A stretch of DNA of 64,000 nucleotides from Prevotella sp. DNF00663 (lineage in GTDB: Bacteria; Bacteroidota; Bacteroidia; Bacteroidales; Bacteroidaceae), in assembly GCF_001553265.1 (NCBI RefSeq), contig NZ_KQ960613.1:1-64000 (forward strand), read 5' to 3'. The translations under genes were made by a program, and so were the position numbers. The notes beneath the pieces were generated by a model. It did not search any database. It saw only the letters and a program-made list of their open reading frames with translations, and had not been told where the DNA came from. The first letter of the stretch is position 1. Each line of letters starts with the position of its first letter. Shown here piece after piece: positions 8,883-17,371 of the stretch.

Positions 8883-9335
8883 ATGAGAATCGTTATACAA
8901 CGTGTGCAGCACGCATCGGTCACTATTAACTCAGAAGTAAAGTCTGCCATCGAGCAAGGCTATCTTATCTTATTAGGCGTGGAATCCACTGATAATCAAG
9001 AAGATGCAGATTGGTTAGCGAAGAAAGTCATTGGCCTGCGTGTCTTCGATGATGAGGATCACGTCATGAATCGCTCCATCCAAGACATAGGAGGCAATAT
9101 ATTGGTTATCAGCCAGTTCACTCTCTTCGCCAGTTACAAAAAAGGGAACCGCCCCTCATGGTTTCGTGCGGCACCTCACAACATCAGTATACCACTCTAC
9201 GAGTACTTCTGTAAGCAGCTGGAATCACTGCTTGGTCGCCCTATTGGAACTGGGGAATTCGGTGCAGACATGAAAGTAGAGTTACTCAACGACGGTCCTG
9301 TGACCATTTACATGGATAGTAAGAACAAGGAATAA
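8883..9335 (+). CDS. dtd: D-aminoacyl-tRNA deacylase
   Basis: DTD hydrolyses D-amino acids (and glycine) mis-charged on tRNAs. The 150-residue protein has the standard length, the MRIVIQRVQHASVTI N-terminus, the SQFTL motif (77-81), and NDGPVT (136-141), whose Gly-cis-Pro pair (G138-P139) provides chiral proofreading. It lies 24 bp after uvrC and just ahead of a MazG-like gene, in a small quality-control run. A promoter-like box almost touching the ATG suggests a second, nearly leaderless transcript. Confidence 0.95.
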   Translation: MRIVIQRVQHASVTINSEVKSAIEQGYLILLGVESTDNQEDADWLAKKVIGLRVFDDEDHVMNRSIQDIGGNILVISQFTLFASYKKGNRPSWFRAAPHNISIPLYEYFCKQLESLLGRPIGTGEFGADMKVELLNDGPVTIYMDSKNKE

Positions 9336-9388
9336 TAGATATTTAAGAGGACTCTCCAAAACTATTTTCTAAAATAAATATAGACAAA

Positions 9389-9733
9389 ATGGAAGATAAG
9401 AACACTGATATTACCGGACTTCGTGAGGCTCAACGACAGGTGGATGAGTGGATTCACACCTATGGGGTGCGCTATTTTAGCGAACTCACCAACATGGCTT
9501 GTCTCACCGAAGAGGTAGGCGAATTGGCGAGAGTGATGGCTCGCGTATATGGCGACCAGAGCTTTAAAGCCGGCGAAAAGCCTAATTTAGGCGAAGAGAT
9601 GGCCGATATTCTTTGGGTGCTCTGTTGTCTAGCCAACCAAACCGGTGTTGATTTGGCCGAAGAGTTCCGCAAAAGCATGAAGAAGAAGACCAAAAGAGAT
9701 AAAGATAGACATCAAGGATTATCAAATCAGTAG
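9389..9733 (+). CDS. MazG-like nucleotide pyrophosphohydrolase
   Basis: This is a 114-residue all-alpha NTP pyrophosphohydrolase of the MazG/dUTPase-2 superfamily, which cleaves noncanonical or excess (d)NTPs to monophosphates. The metal-binding acid residues are E42 and E45 in TEEVGEL and E70/D73 in GEEMADILW, arranged as EExxE...ExxD. The length fits the single-domain group rather than the double-domain MazG. Substrate cannot be predicted. It follows dtd by 53 bp on the same strand. Confidence 0.85.
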   Translation: MEDKNTDITGLREAQRQVDEWIHTYGVRYFSELTNMACLTEEVGELARVMARVYGDQSFKAGEKPNLGEEMADILWVLCCLANQTGVDLAEEFRKSMKKKTKRDKDRHQGLSNQ

Positions 9734-9772
9734 CAACAAATAATTATAATAACATCAATAACAATGTCCACA

Positions 9773-9814
9773 TTTCATCTCCCTCCCCTTTTAGGGAGGG
9801 TTTGGGGTGGGGCT
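9773..9814. repeat. CTCCC/GGGAG hairpin module upstream of deoC
   Basis: CTCCCTCCCC and GGGAGGG arms are followed by TTTGGGGTGGGGCT, the same module found at 22246-22285 and 52061-52100. It lies 16 bp upstream of the deoC start and has no T-run of its own. Confidence 0.65.
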
Positions 9815-9830
9815 ATTAACCAGCAAAATT

Positions 9831-10802
9831 ATGGCATATACTAAAGACATTGAACCCACAGTTCACAACCATCACGACCACGAACACGATCATCACGAGC
9901 ACCATCATATCTTCAAAGAGCAGAGCAAGTATGATGAAGTATTGGCAAAGTATAACTTCAACATCACCGAACAGGAAGTGAGCGCTGCTGTCAAGAAGAT
10001 TATTGCCGAGAAAGCTCATGAGAACGACACCCTCGACGTGAAGAAATTCCTCTTCGGCAGCATTGAGTTGACATCACTCAGCACCACCGATACCGATGAG
10101 AAAATCCTCGCTATGACGGAGAAAGTCAACCAGTTTGCAACAGCCTATCCCGACCTTCCCCACGTAGCTACCATCGTAGCATATCCCCGCTTCTGCCGCC
10201 TCATCAGCGAATCTCTTGAAGTAGACGGTGTAGAAGTAACCACCGTAACGGGCGATTTCCCCCACTCTCAGACGTTTATCGAGGTTAAGACCATAGAAAC
10301 CTCACTTGCATTGAAAGACGGCGCCACAGAGATTGATATCGTACTTCCTGTAGGTAAGTTCCTCAGTGAGGACTATGAAGGCGTAGCCGATGAGATTAGC
10401 GAACTGAAAGAGGTATGTGGCGACCATGCCATGAAGGTCATCTTGGAGACTGGCGACCTGCAGACTGCTTCTAATATCAAGAAGGCTGCCATCGTTGCCA
10501 TGTACTCTGGAGCCGACTATGTGAAGACTTCTACCGGCAAGGAGAAAGTAAGTGCTACTCCCGAATCGGTATACGTCATGTGTCAAGCCATTAAGGAATA
10601 CTACGATCAAACAGGCATACAGATAGGTTTAAAGCCCGCTGGCGGCATTAATACCGTCATGGATGCAATTATATACTACAGCATCGTTAAAGAGGTTCTA
10701 GGCGAAAAATGGCTCACCAACAAGTGGTTCCGCCTCGGAACTAGTCGTTTGGCCAACCTGCTCTTAAGCGAAATCGAGGGTACAGAGACCAAATTCTTCT
10801 AA
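9831..10802 (+). CDS. deoC: Deoxyribose-phosphate aldolase with a histidine-rich N-terminal tail
   Basis: DeoC splits 2-deoxyribose-5-phosphate into glyceraldehyde-3-phosphate and acetaldehyde in deoxynucleoside catabolism. The 323-residue protein carries the Schiff-base lysine K232 in DYVKTSTGK and K268 in GLKPAGGI, with the LVLP-like VLPVGKFL segment between. The ATG at 9831 is preferred over an alternative 24 nt upstream, which falls inside a repeated hairpin module. Residues 12-26 contain ten histidines in fifteen positions (HNHHDHEHDHHEHHH), a metal-binding-like tail that is not part of the aldolase barrel. The whole N-terminal extension of roughly 90 residues is longer than in E. coli DeoC (about 260 residues). 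Confidence 0.94.
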   Translation: MAYTKDIEPTVHNHHDHEHDHHEHHHIFKEQSKYDEVLAKYNFNITEQEVSAAVKKIIAEKAHENDTLDVKKFLFGSIELTSLSTTDTDEKILAMTEKVNQFATAYPDLPHVATIVAYPRFCRLISESLEVDGVEVTTVTGDFPHSQTFIEVKTIETSLALKDGATEIDIVLPVGKFLSEDYEGVADEISELKEVCGDHAMKVILETGDLQTASNIKKAAIVAMYSGADYVKTSTGKEKVSATPESVYVMCQAIKEYYDQTGIQIGLKPAGGINTVMDAIIYYSIVKEVLGEKWLTNKWFRLGTSRLANLLLSEIEGTETKFF

Positions 10803-10877
10803 GAAGAAAGCATATAGAACATTGCTACAAACCACATTATACGCTCGTTCAGTAGCAATATTCTACCATTAAAGAGT

Positions 10878-10907
10878 AGAGACGATGCCTGCATCGTCTC
10901 TTTTTTT
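10878..10907 (+). terminator. Intrinsic terminator after deoC
   Basis: AGAGACGATGC and GCATCGTCTCT form an 11-bp perfect stem with a 2-nt loop, followed by seven T. Confidence 0.92.
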
Positions 10908-11446
10908 GCGCCTAATTCAAAGGGAAACACCCTAAAATGAAGTGATAAGAGTTCTGCTTAATATACTGTTACCCCTAGTACACACTATCTTGCCCACTGG
11001 AGAAGAAGCACATTCCGTCTCTACCATTGTCTATCTTCATCTGCAAAACCTTGTTTACTTGTCTACACGTTAACTTGTCTACTTAAACGAGAGGGTTGGG
11101 GTGAGGTTGCTGCAACAGCACCTCAGCATCACTGTCTCACCTTTTCAGCAATACTGAATAGACGAAACAGAAAGCCTGCCCCAACGCTGCAGTCAGTTGA
11201 GTTCTTGAGTTTTTTAGTTCATAAGTTTTATCCCCTCCCCTTGAAAAAAGGCTTTTGTAGAGCAGAGAGGACTATCGTCTCCCTAACAGACGACATTACT
11301 AATCAGCAATTTAAACGATATAAGACCGTATACATCGTCTCTACTACATCGGAACAAAATTGGCCAACAAATCATAAGGAACACATTATATACCGGCAAA
11401 CAGTATTTTCCTCTATCAAATCAAAATAAATATAAAGGAAAATACT
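10908..11446. other. Non-coding spacer with composite repeat
   Basis: This stretch of about 540 bp has no credible gene. It contains an ACTTGTCTACTT-type tract, a GGTTGGGGTGAGG segment, CAGCA..TGCTG palindromes, and then an inverted tract near 11194-11229. The rest shows no recognisable feature before the promoter at 11447. Confidence 0.6.
11048..11229. repeat. Composite intergenic module, locus 1
   Basis: The order is ACTTGTCTAC-type tract (11048-11085), GAGAGGGTTGGGGTGAGG, then CAGCATCACTG and CAGCAATACTGA units, then GCTGCAGTCAGTTGAG and an inverted tract. Loci 22178-22356 and 52006-52181 show the same order. Confidence 0.65.
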
Positions 11447-11454
11447 TAACTTTG
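11447..11454 (+). promoter_or_regulatory. -7 box of the COG4299-type gene
   Basis: TAACTTTG fits TAnnTTTG. It lies 22 nt before the ATG at 11476 and overlaps an alternative TTG start at 11452, which argues against that start. Confidence 0.7.
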
Positions 11455-11475
11455 TCACGAGAACATTATACTACC

Positions 11476-12615
11476 ATGGATTCTAATACAACTACCAACA
11501 AACCTCAACGCCTGCAATCGCTCGATATACTCCGCGGTTTCGATATGGCGTGCCTCGTGTTAATTCAACCAATACTGTATCACTACCTCGAAATTGCCGC
11601 CCCTGCCGACGATACTTTCGGTGCATTTCTGAACAGCCAAGTCACCCATGTGGAATGGATCGGATTCAGCTTTTGGGACATCATCATGCCACTGTTCATG
11701 TTTATGTCGGGCATTACGATTCCTTTCGCATTCTCCCGTCAGAAGCGAGAGGGAGCCGACAGCACTTTCTATCGTCGACTTCTGAAACGTTTCTTGATAC
11801 TCTGGGGCGTCGGAATGGTGGTTCAAGGCAACCTGTTATCGCTCGATTGGCATCAATTTAAATTATTCTCCAACACGCTACAGAGCATCGCTGTGGGTTA
11901 TGTCGTGACTGCCCTTCTTTTCGTCCTCACTTCCAAGCGTACACAAATAGCCGTCGTTGCAGCCTGTTTCATCGGTTATATCGCTGTGTTTGCCATTTGG
12001 GGCGATATGGATTTCAGCATGGGTCACAACATAGCCGATACCATTGACATGGCTGTACTGGGCGTCTTCCGCGATGGCATGAATTGGGATGGCACATCAT
12101 GGAACTTCAACGGTACTTACAACTACACATGGGTATTGAGCAGTCTCAATTTCATCGTAACGGTCTACTTAGGTTGTTGGGCAGGATACATCCTCAAATC
12201 GGGCGACACCCAACAACAAAAGCTCCGCAAACTCTGCATCATGGGCACCATATTGATTGTTGCTGCACTCGCCATGAGTCCCATATTGCCCATCATCAAG
12301 CGTATCTGGTCTAGCTCAATGACCCTGTTTGCCGGTGGAATCTGCTTCTTGCTCATGGCTCTTTTCTTCTATATCATCGACATGCGCGGTTGGACCAAGG
12401 GCACCCAATGGCTTAAATACTACGGTATGAATTCACTCGCAGCCTACTTTTTAGGAGAATACATGAACTTCAGATCCATCGCAGGCTCACTCTTCTACGG
12501 TTTAGAACAATATTTGGGCGACTTCTATCCCGTGGTCGGCACGACTGTCAACGTAGGCGTTGTGTATCTCATCATTCGCTGGATGTACAAACAAGGCATC
12601 TTCATCAAAGCATAA
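11476..12615 (+). CDS. Membrane acyltransferase, COG4299 / heparan-alpha-glucosaminide N-acetyltransferase-like
   Basis: This 379-residue polytopic membrane protein begins with the RLQSLDILRGFDMACLVLIQ segment that marks the NagX/HGSNAT-like family (COG4299, DUF5009). About ten hydrophobic helices follow, with the WDIIMPLFMFMSGITIPFA motif near residue 75. In eukaryotes HGSNAT transfers acetyl from cytosolic acetyl-CoA across the membrane to terminal glucosamine; bacterial members are mostly uncharacterised. It lies 25 bp ahead of a secreted GH95 fucosidase on the same strand, so a role in handling glycans taken from host or plant material is a reasonable inference. The ATG at 11476 is preferred because the -7 box sits just upstream. 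Confidence 0.85.
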   Translation: MDSNTTTNKPQRLQSLDILRGFDMACLVLIQPILYHYLEIAAPADDTFGAFLNSQVTHVEWIGFSFWDIIMPLFMFMSGITIPFAFSRQKREGADSTFYRRLLKRFLILWGVGMVVQGNLLSLDWHQFKLFSNTLQSIAVGYVVTALLFVLTSKRTQIAVVAACFIGYIAVFAIWGDMDFSMGHNIADTIDMAVLGVFRDGMNWDGTSWNFNGTYNYTWVLSSLNFIVTVYLGCWAGYILKSGDTQQQKLRKLCIMGTILIVAALAMSPILPIIKRIWSSSMTLFAGGICFLLMALFFYIIDMRGWTKGTQWLKYYGMNSLAAYFLGEYMNFRSIAGSLFYGLEQYLGDFYPVVGTTVNVGVVYLIIRWMYKQGIFIKA

Positions 12616-12640
12616 CCAATAATATAAACGATATAAGAAC

Positions 12641-15124
12641 ATGAAAAAATCAAGTTTGATACTCGGAGCAGTCCTACTCTTGTCGTCCACCACAATACGG
12701 GCACAACGGTCGAATTTGGTGGTATGGTTCGATACTCCATCCACATTAAATGGTCGAACAGCTTGGTATGGCGGGCATCCCGATATGTGGAGCCAAGAGA
12801 ACAAGCCTACAACGGCCGGCGATGGTATTCACAATCCCGATCAAGAATGGGAATCGCGCTCCCTCCCTATCGGTAATGGCAACCTCGGTGCCAATATAAT
12901 GGGGTCTGTTTCGGCCGAGCGATTCACGCTCAACGAGAAGAGTTTATGGCGTGGCGGTCCCAATGTAAAGCAAGGACCTGCCTACTATTGGAACGTCAAT
13001 AAACAGTCGGCTCACGTGCTCAAAGACATTCGCGATGCTTTCACACGTGGCGATCAGAAAACAGCCGAAGAACTTACGGCCAAGAACTTCAACGGACTGG
13101 CAGCATATTCAGCCAATGAAGAAGAGGATTTCCGCTTCGGAAACTTTACCACCATGGGCGAATGCTACATCGAGACAGGTCTAAGCGAAGTAGGCATGAC
13201 CCATTATCGTCGCGAACTATCGCTCGACTCAGCACTGGCTAAGGTTAGTTTCACGAAAGACGGCACCCACTATCAGCGCACATCTTTCATCTCCTACCCT
13301 GCCAACATCATGGTGGTGAAGCTGAAAGCTGATAAACCCAGTATGCAAAACCTGCTATTCTCGTATGCCCCGAACCCTGTAGCTACAGGCCATATACAGG
13401 CCGATGGCACCGACGGAGTGGTCTATCAGGCAGCACTCGACAACAATGGAATGCGCTTCACCGTACGCATCAAGGCCGTGGCCAAGGGCGGAAAAGTAAG
13501 CGTGACAGACGGAAAGATACGTGTAAACGGAGCCGATGAAGTGACGTTCTACATCGCCGGAGACACCGATTATCAAATGAATTTCGACCCGGATTTCACC
13601 AATCGCAAGGCTTATGTAGGCGTTGACCCTGACGCAACCACCCAACAATGGATGCAAGCTGCCATAGCCAAAGGCTACGATGAACTGCTGAGGGAGCACG
13701 CGGCCGATTATATGCCCCTCTTCAACCGCGTTCAGCTGACACTGAATCCAGATAAAGCCGTGAACCTTCTACCCACCAATCTGCGCCTACAAAACTATCG
13801 TAAGGGCAAAGCCGACTTCGGATTGGAAGAGCTCTACTATCAGTTCGGTCGCTATCTGCTTATCGCCTCATCACGTCCGGGTACATTGCCTGCCAATCTA
13901 CAGGGCATTTGGCATAACAATGTAGACGGTCCGTGGCGAGTAGACTACCACAACAACATCAACATCCAAATGAACTATTGGCCTTCGTTACAGGCCAATT
14001 TGGCTGAATGCGCCCAACCGCTCACCGATTTCATTAAGACTCAGGCAAAGCCCGGAGCCGTAACAGCCAAGGCATATTACAATGCTCGCGGTTGGACATC
14101 GTCTATCTCGGCCAACATCTTCGGCTTCACCGCTCCCCTCTCCGATGAACAAATGCAGTGGAATTTGTGTCCCATGGCGGGTCCATGGCTTGCTACACAT
14201 CTGTGGGAGTACTACGATTTCACTCGCGACAAGAACTTCTTGCGCACCACGGGTTATCCACTGATGAAAGGAAGTGCCGACTTTGCCGTGGATTATCTAT
14301 GGAAACGCGCCGACGGAGTGTACACAGCAGCTCCTTCTACATCGCCCGAACACGGTCCAGTAGACCAAGGTGCCACCTTCTCTCATGCCGTTATTCGTGA
14401 GATTTTGACCGATGCCATCGCAGCCAGCAAAGTATTAGGTGTAGACGCTAAGGCTCGCCAAGAGTGGGAGAATGCCTTACGACACCTCGCACCTTATCGC
14501 ATTGGACGTTACGGACAGATTATGGAGTGGTCTACCGACATCGATGATCCCGACGATCATCACCGCCATGTCAATCATTTGTTCGGACTACATCCCGGTC
14601 ATACCATCTCGCCCATCACTACCCCCGAACTGGCTAAAGCTGCCAAAGTAGTTTTGAAGCATCGTGGCGACGGCGCTACGGGCTGGAGCATGGGATGGAA
14701 ACTGAATCAATGGGCACGTCTACACGATGGTAATCACGCTTATACCCTCTATAGAAACCTATTGAAAAATGGCACACTCGACAACCTTTGGGACACCCAC
14801 GCACCTTTCCAAATAGACGGAAACTTCGGTGGGACAGCCGGAATCACAGAGATGTTGCTGCAAAGTCAGATGGGATTCATCCATCTACTCCCTGCCCTTC
14901 CCGATGCATGGAGCACCGGTAGCGTAAGCGGATTAATGGCTCGTGGCAATTTTGAAGTAGGTTTGAACTGGACTAACGGACTATTAAGCGAAGCGACTAT
15001 CAAAGCTAAGAGTGGCGGTAAATGCACGCTACGCTACGGTTCTCATACCTTAAGCCTCAACACCAGAGCGGGAAAGACCTACACCCTCGCTTATGACAAG
15101 GAAAAAGGGTTAAAAGTCAAATAA
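12641..15124 (+). CDS. GH95 family alpha-L-fucosidase (or related glycosidase), secreted
   Basis: This 827-residue enzyme has a signal peptide (MKKSSLILGAVLLLSSTTIRAQ) and is homologous to GH95 along its length. The N-terminal beta-sandwich contains LPIGNGNLGANIMG and LNEKSLWRGGP. The (alpha/alpha)6 barrel holds N439 and N441 in NNINIQMNYWP, E570 in STSPEH, and D726 in QIDGNFGG; these correspond to the base-activating Asn pair, general acid Glu and Asp of the Bifidobacterium GH95 fucosidase. The usual substrate is alpha-1,2-fucosyl-galactose in mucin or xyloglucan, but some members prefer L-galactose. There is no lipobox, so it is likely periplasmic. It probably shares a transcript with the COG4299-type gene 25 bp upstream. 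Confidence 0.93.
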   Translation: MKKSSLILGAVLLLSSTTIRAQRSNLVVWFDTPSTLNGRTAWYGGHPDMWSQENKPTTAGDGIHNPDQEWESRSLPIGNGNLGANIMGSVSAERFTLNEKSLWRGGPNVKQGPAYYWNVNKQSAHVLKDIRDAFTRGDQKTAEELTAKNFNGLAAYSANEEEDFRFGNFTTMGECYIETGLSEVGMTHYRRELSLDSALAKVSFTKDGTHYQRTSFISYPANIMVVKLKADKPSMQNLLFSYAPNPVATGHIQADGTDGVVYQAALDNNGMRFTVRIKAVAKGGKVSVTDGKIRVNGADEVTFYIAGDTDYQMNFDPDFTNRKAYVGVDPDATTQQWMQAAIAKGYDELLREHAADYMPLFNRVQLTLNPDKAVNLLPTNLRLQNYRKGKADFGLEELYYQFGRYLLIASSRPGTLPANLQGIWHNNVDGPWRVDYHNNINIQMNYWPSLQANLAECAQPLTDFIKTQAKPGAVTAKAYYNARGWTSSISANIFGFTAPLSDEQMQWNLCPMAGPWLATHLWEYYDFTRDKNFLRTTGYPLMKGSADFAVDYLWKRADGVYTAAPSTSPEHGPVDQGATFSHAVIREILTDAIAASKVLGVDAKARQEWENALRHLAPYRIGRYGQIMEWSTDIDDPDDHHRHVNHLFGLHPGHTISPITTPELAKAAKVVLKHRGDGATGWSMGWKLNQWARLHDGNHAYTLYRNLLKNGTLDNLWDTHAPFQIDGNFGGTAGITEMLLQSQMGFIHLLPALPDAWSTGSVSGLMARGNFEVGLNWTNGLLSEATIKAKSGGKCTLRYGSHTLSLNTRAGKTYTLAYDKEKGLKVK

Positions 15125-15203
15125 TGCATATTTGCCAAATTAAATACAGCACAAGCTCATTATATGTGATAAATCTTACTCAAGATTTAGCTTAATAAAA
15201 CAA

Positions 15204-15235
15204 CTTGTAGGGCGCGGCATACCGCGCCCTACAAG
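15204..15235. repeat. REP-like hairpin with GTAG at both bases
   Basis: CTTGTAGGGCGCGG and CCGCGCCCTACAAG form a perfect 14-bp stem around a CATA loop. GTAG/CTAC at the base is the tetranucleotide recognised by RAYT transposases, as at 33159-33276. Confidence 0.8.
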
Positions 15236-15281
15236 AAATTACAACTGTGCTTATTCTATAAAAAATAGACTGTTTGTTTGC

Positions 15282-15305
15282 GGACGCTACATGTCGCGTC
15301 CCTAC
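15282..15305. repeat. REP element, inverted orientation
   Basis: The imperfect palindrome at 15282-15301 differs at one base from the perfect palindrome beside the RAYT gene (33163-33182) and is followed by CTAC (15302-15305). With the hairpin at 15204-15235 it forms an inverted pair of the BIME kind. Confidence 0.8.
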
Positions 15306-15376
15306 AAAGCTTGAAAACAAGTAAGAGAGCAACATTCATATATCATATATATTTACTATAATTGTCCTTTTTTTCG

Positions 15377-15384
15377 TATCTTTG
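15377..15384 (+). promoter_or_regulatory. -7 box upstream of the decayed C10 protease gene
   Basis: TATCTTTG fits TAnnTTTG, 60 nt before the expected start position of the protease gene. Confidence 0.6.
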
Positions 15385-15443
15385 TGCACATAATTACACT
15401 CAAAACAAGTAATTAACACAGAAAATTACAAACTTATCCGCGC

Positions 15444-16232
15444 ATAAAGATAGTTCAAAACTACCACAAAATCCTTGTTTTTACATTCGCATTATCACTA
15501 TTTGGCAATGCAAATGCCCAGAAAACATCTCTTTCTGAGGCACAGAACGAGGCTTTACAATTCCTCAAACAAAAAAATGCTACGACGCAACTGACGCCTA
15601 CTGCCAATACCGCACGCACACGTGCCGTCAGCAATCAACCCTATTATGTGTTCAATGCCCCCAATAATCAAGGCTTCGTCATTATCTCCGGCGACCGTCG
15701 AATGCCCACAGTATTAGGCTATTCTACCAATGGCCATTGCCCCGAAACAGATATGCCCGATAACCTCCGAGCATGGATGCAGTCGTATGTAGCCAACTAT
15801 CGCGCACTAGCTTCTACTCCATCAACACGTAGCGTAGTATCTACGCCCACCCTCATCAAGAAAAAGAATCCTATAGGACCACTGTTGAAGATCCAATGGG
15901 ATCAAGGAGAACCCTACAATAGAGATTGTCCTACGATAGGCGGAGCACATGCCGTGACGGGGTGTGCAGCCACTGCCTTGGCACAAATCATGGCATATCA
16001 TCGCTGGCCCAATGAACTGAAGAACGATATTGCCGATCCATCACAGCGCACAATCCCCTCGCATGTCACGACAGAAATTACCTCTATCGCGCCATCAAGT
16101 GATTCTCAAGCTGCCATCTACAACTTTCGTGGACACAAACTCGGCATGGTTCATATAATCAATGGTACGCCACAACTGCATGCTTTGCCCCATGGTGTAT
16201 ACATCGTCAATGGTAAGAAGTTTATCAAATAA
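15444..16232 (+). pseudogene. Decayed C10 (streptopain-like) cysteine protease with sorting-type tail
   Basis: In one open frame, the sequence encodes a signal peptide ending near FGNANAQKTS, a SpeB-type propeptide (YYVFNAPNNQGFVIISGD), and the start of the protease domain with the nucleophile C174 in GCAATALAQIMAYHRWP. Two lesions are visible. The expected start codon is ATA (15444-15446) rather than ATG, and no other start lies before the signal peptide. About 20 residues after the nucleophile, the frame jumps directly to a C-terminal tail (LPHGVYIVNGKKFIK) resembling type IX sorting tails, so the catalytic His/Asn/Trp half of the domain is gone. The result is 262 codons, against 400 or more for intact relatives. 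A GTG at 15648 could start a fragment, but it would lack the signal and propeptide. Confidence 0.82.
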
Positions 16233-16257
16233 GGACGCTAACAAGCTCATATACAAC

Positions 16258-16286
16258 AAAAAAGCCTCGCATTTGCGAGGCTTTTT
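16258..16286. terminator. Bidirectional terminator between C10 remnant and polyprenyl synthase
   Basis: AAAAAAGCCTCGCA and TGCGAGGCTTTTT pair around a two-base loop. It gives a T-run in both directions and serves two convergent genes. Confidence 0.9.
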
Positions 16287-16304
16287 CATTATACTACAAG
16301 TGTT

Positions 16305-17282
16305 TTACTTATTCCTTTTAATCACATAATCAAGATAAGCCATCAGAGCATCCTTGATATTTTGGTCTTTGATGTATTGATGAACGAAGTTTACAGCTTC
16401 TTCATGGAACTCATTCATCTTCTTTTCGGCATACTCTATACCACCATTTTCTTTCGCAAAAGCTACTAATTGAGCAATACTCTCCGTGTTGATTTGCGAC
16501 ATCTTCACCTTTCGGGCAAGCTGTAACATCGCCTCATCGCCTGTAGAATTAAGCGCATAGATAATAGGTAAGGTCAGTTTACCTTCTTCCATATCGTTTC
16601 CGGTAGGCTTTCCTATCTCCTCTGAATCGTAATAATCAAAGATATCATCGCGAATTTGGAAAATAATACCAAGATTCTGCCCGAACTTAGCAGCAGCTTC
16701 TACTACCTCTTTGCTTGCTCCTACCGACTCAGCACCAAATACGGCGCAAGCTTCAAACAGTGCTGCCGTCTTGCGTTTGATAACCTCATAATAGACATCC
16801 TCGGATATTTCTTGATTCGAGATATTCGTCAATTGTAAGATTTCTCCATCAGAAAGGGTTTGTCCCAAGCGAGCCAAATAACGGATAATAACCTCGGAAC
16901 GCGTATGAGAGACGCTAAGCAAAGATGTAGACAAGATATAGTCGCCCACCAGTACAGCCACCTTATTATCGTAAGTCGCATTCACACTGGCCTGTCCGCG
17001 GCGCTCTCCACTCTCATCTACCACATCATCGTGCACCAAACTAGCCGTATGGAGCAACTCCAAACCTACAGCTGCATATTGCGTAGCTTCACTTATCTGC
17101 CCGAAAGCCTTTGCCAATAGCAAAATAAGCATGGGTCGCATACGCTTGCCCTCGCGCTTACGAATGTGGTCGAGAGCCTGTGCCAGCAAACCATTACTAT
17201 GTTCTAGCGAGTGGCTGAAATACTCGGAAAAGTCATCCAACTCCTTTATTATTGGATGTTTGATGCGAGACAGGTAGTCCAT
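16305..17282 (-). CDS. Polyprenyl diphosphate synthase (octaprenyl/solanesyl type)
   Basis: This 325-residue trans-prenyltransferase adds isopentenyl units to an allylic diphosphate, most likely supplying the menaquinone side chain. Both aspartate-rich motifs are present: HDDVVDE (D85, D86, D89) with GERRG following, and RDDIFDYYDSEEIGKPTGND (D212, D213, D216). GKRMRP (46-51) binds IPP. The residues before the first motif (LELLHTASLVHDD) are small or medium, consistent with a long product, but chain length cannot be fixed from sequence alone. The gene is divergent from polA. Confidence 0.93.
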   Translation of the reverse strand: MDYLSRIKHPIIKELDDFSEYFSHSLEHSNGLLAQALDHIRKREGKRMRPMLILLLAKAFGQISEATQYAAVGLELLHTASLVHDDVVDESGERRGQASVNATYDNKVAVLVGDYILSTSLLSVSHTRSEVIIRYLARLGQTLSDGEILQLTNISNQEISEDVYYEVIKRKTAALFEACAVFGAESVGASKEVVEAAAKFGQNLGIIFQIRDDIFDYYDSEEIGKPTGNDMEEGKLTLPIIYALNSTGDEAMLQLARKVKMSQINTESIAQLVAFAKENGGIEYAEKKMNEFHEEAVNFVHQYIKDQNIKDALMAYLDYVIKRNK

Positions 17283-17301
17283 GAGAATACTATATTTGTC
17301 A

Positions 17302-17309
17302 CAAAATTA
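17302..17309 (-). promoter_or_regulatory. -7 box of the polyprenyl synthase gene
   Basis: On the minus strand this reads TAATTTTG, matching TAnnTTTG, 20 nt before the start codon. Confidence 0.65.
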
Positions 17310-17371
17310 ATGATTTTAATCGGGATTATTTCCTTTTTTTTCGTAATTTTACTGCAAATAAATTTGATTTT

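Noticed and set aside
11205..11429. 74-residue plus-strand frame before the COG4299-type gene
   Set aside because: It begins in a repeat tract, has no ribosome-binding site, and no recognisable protein features.
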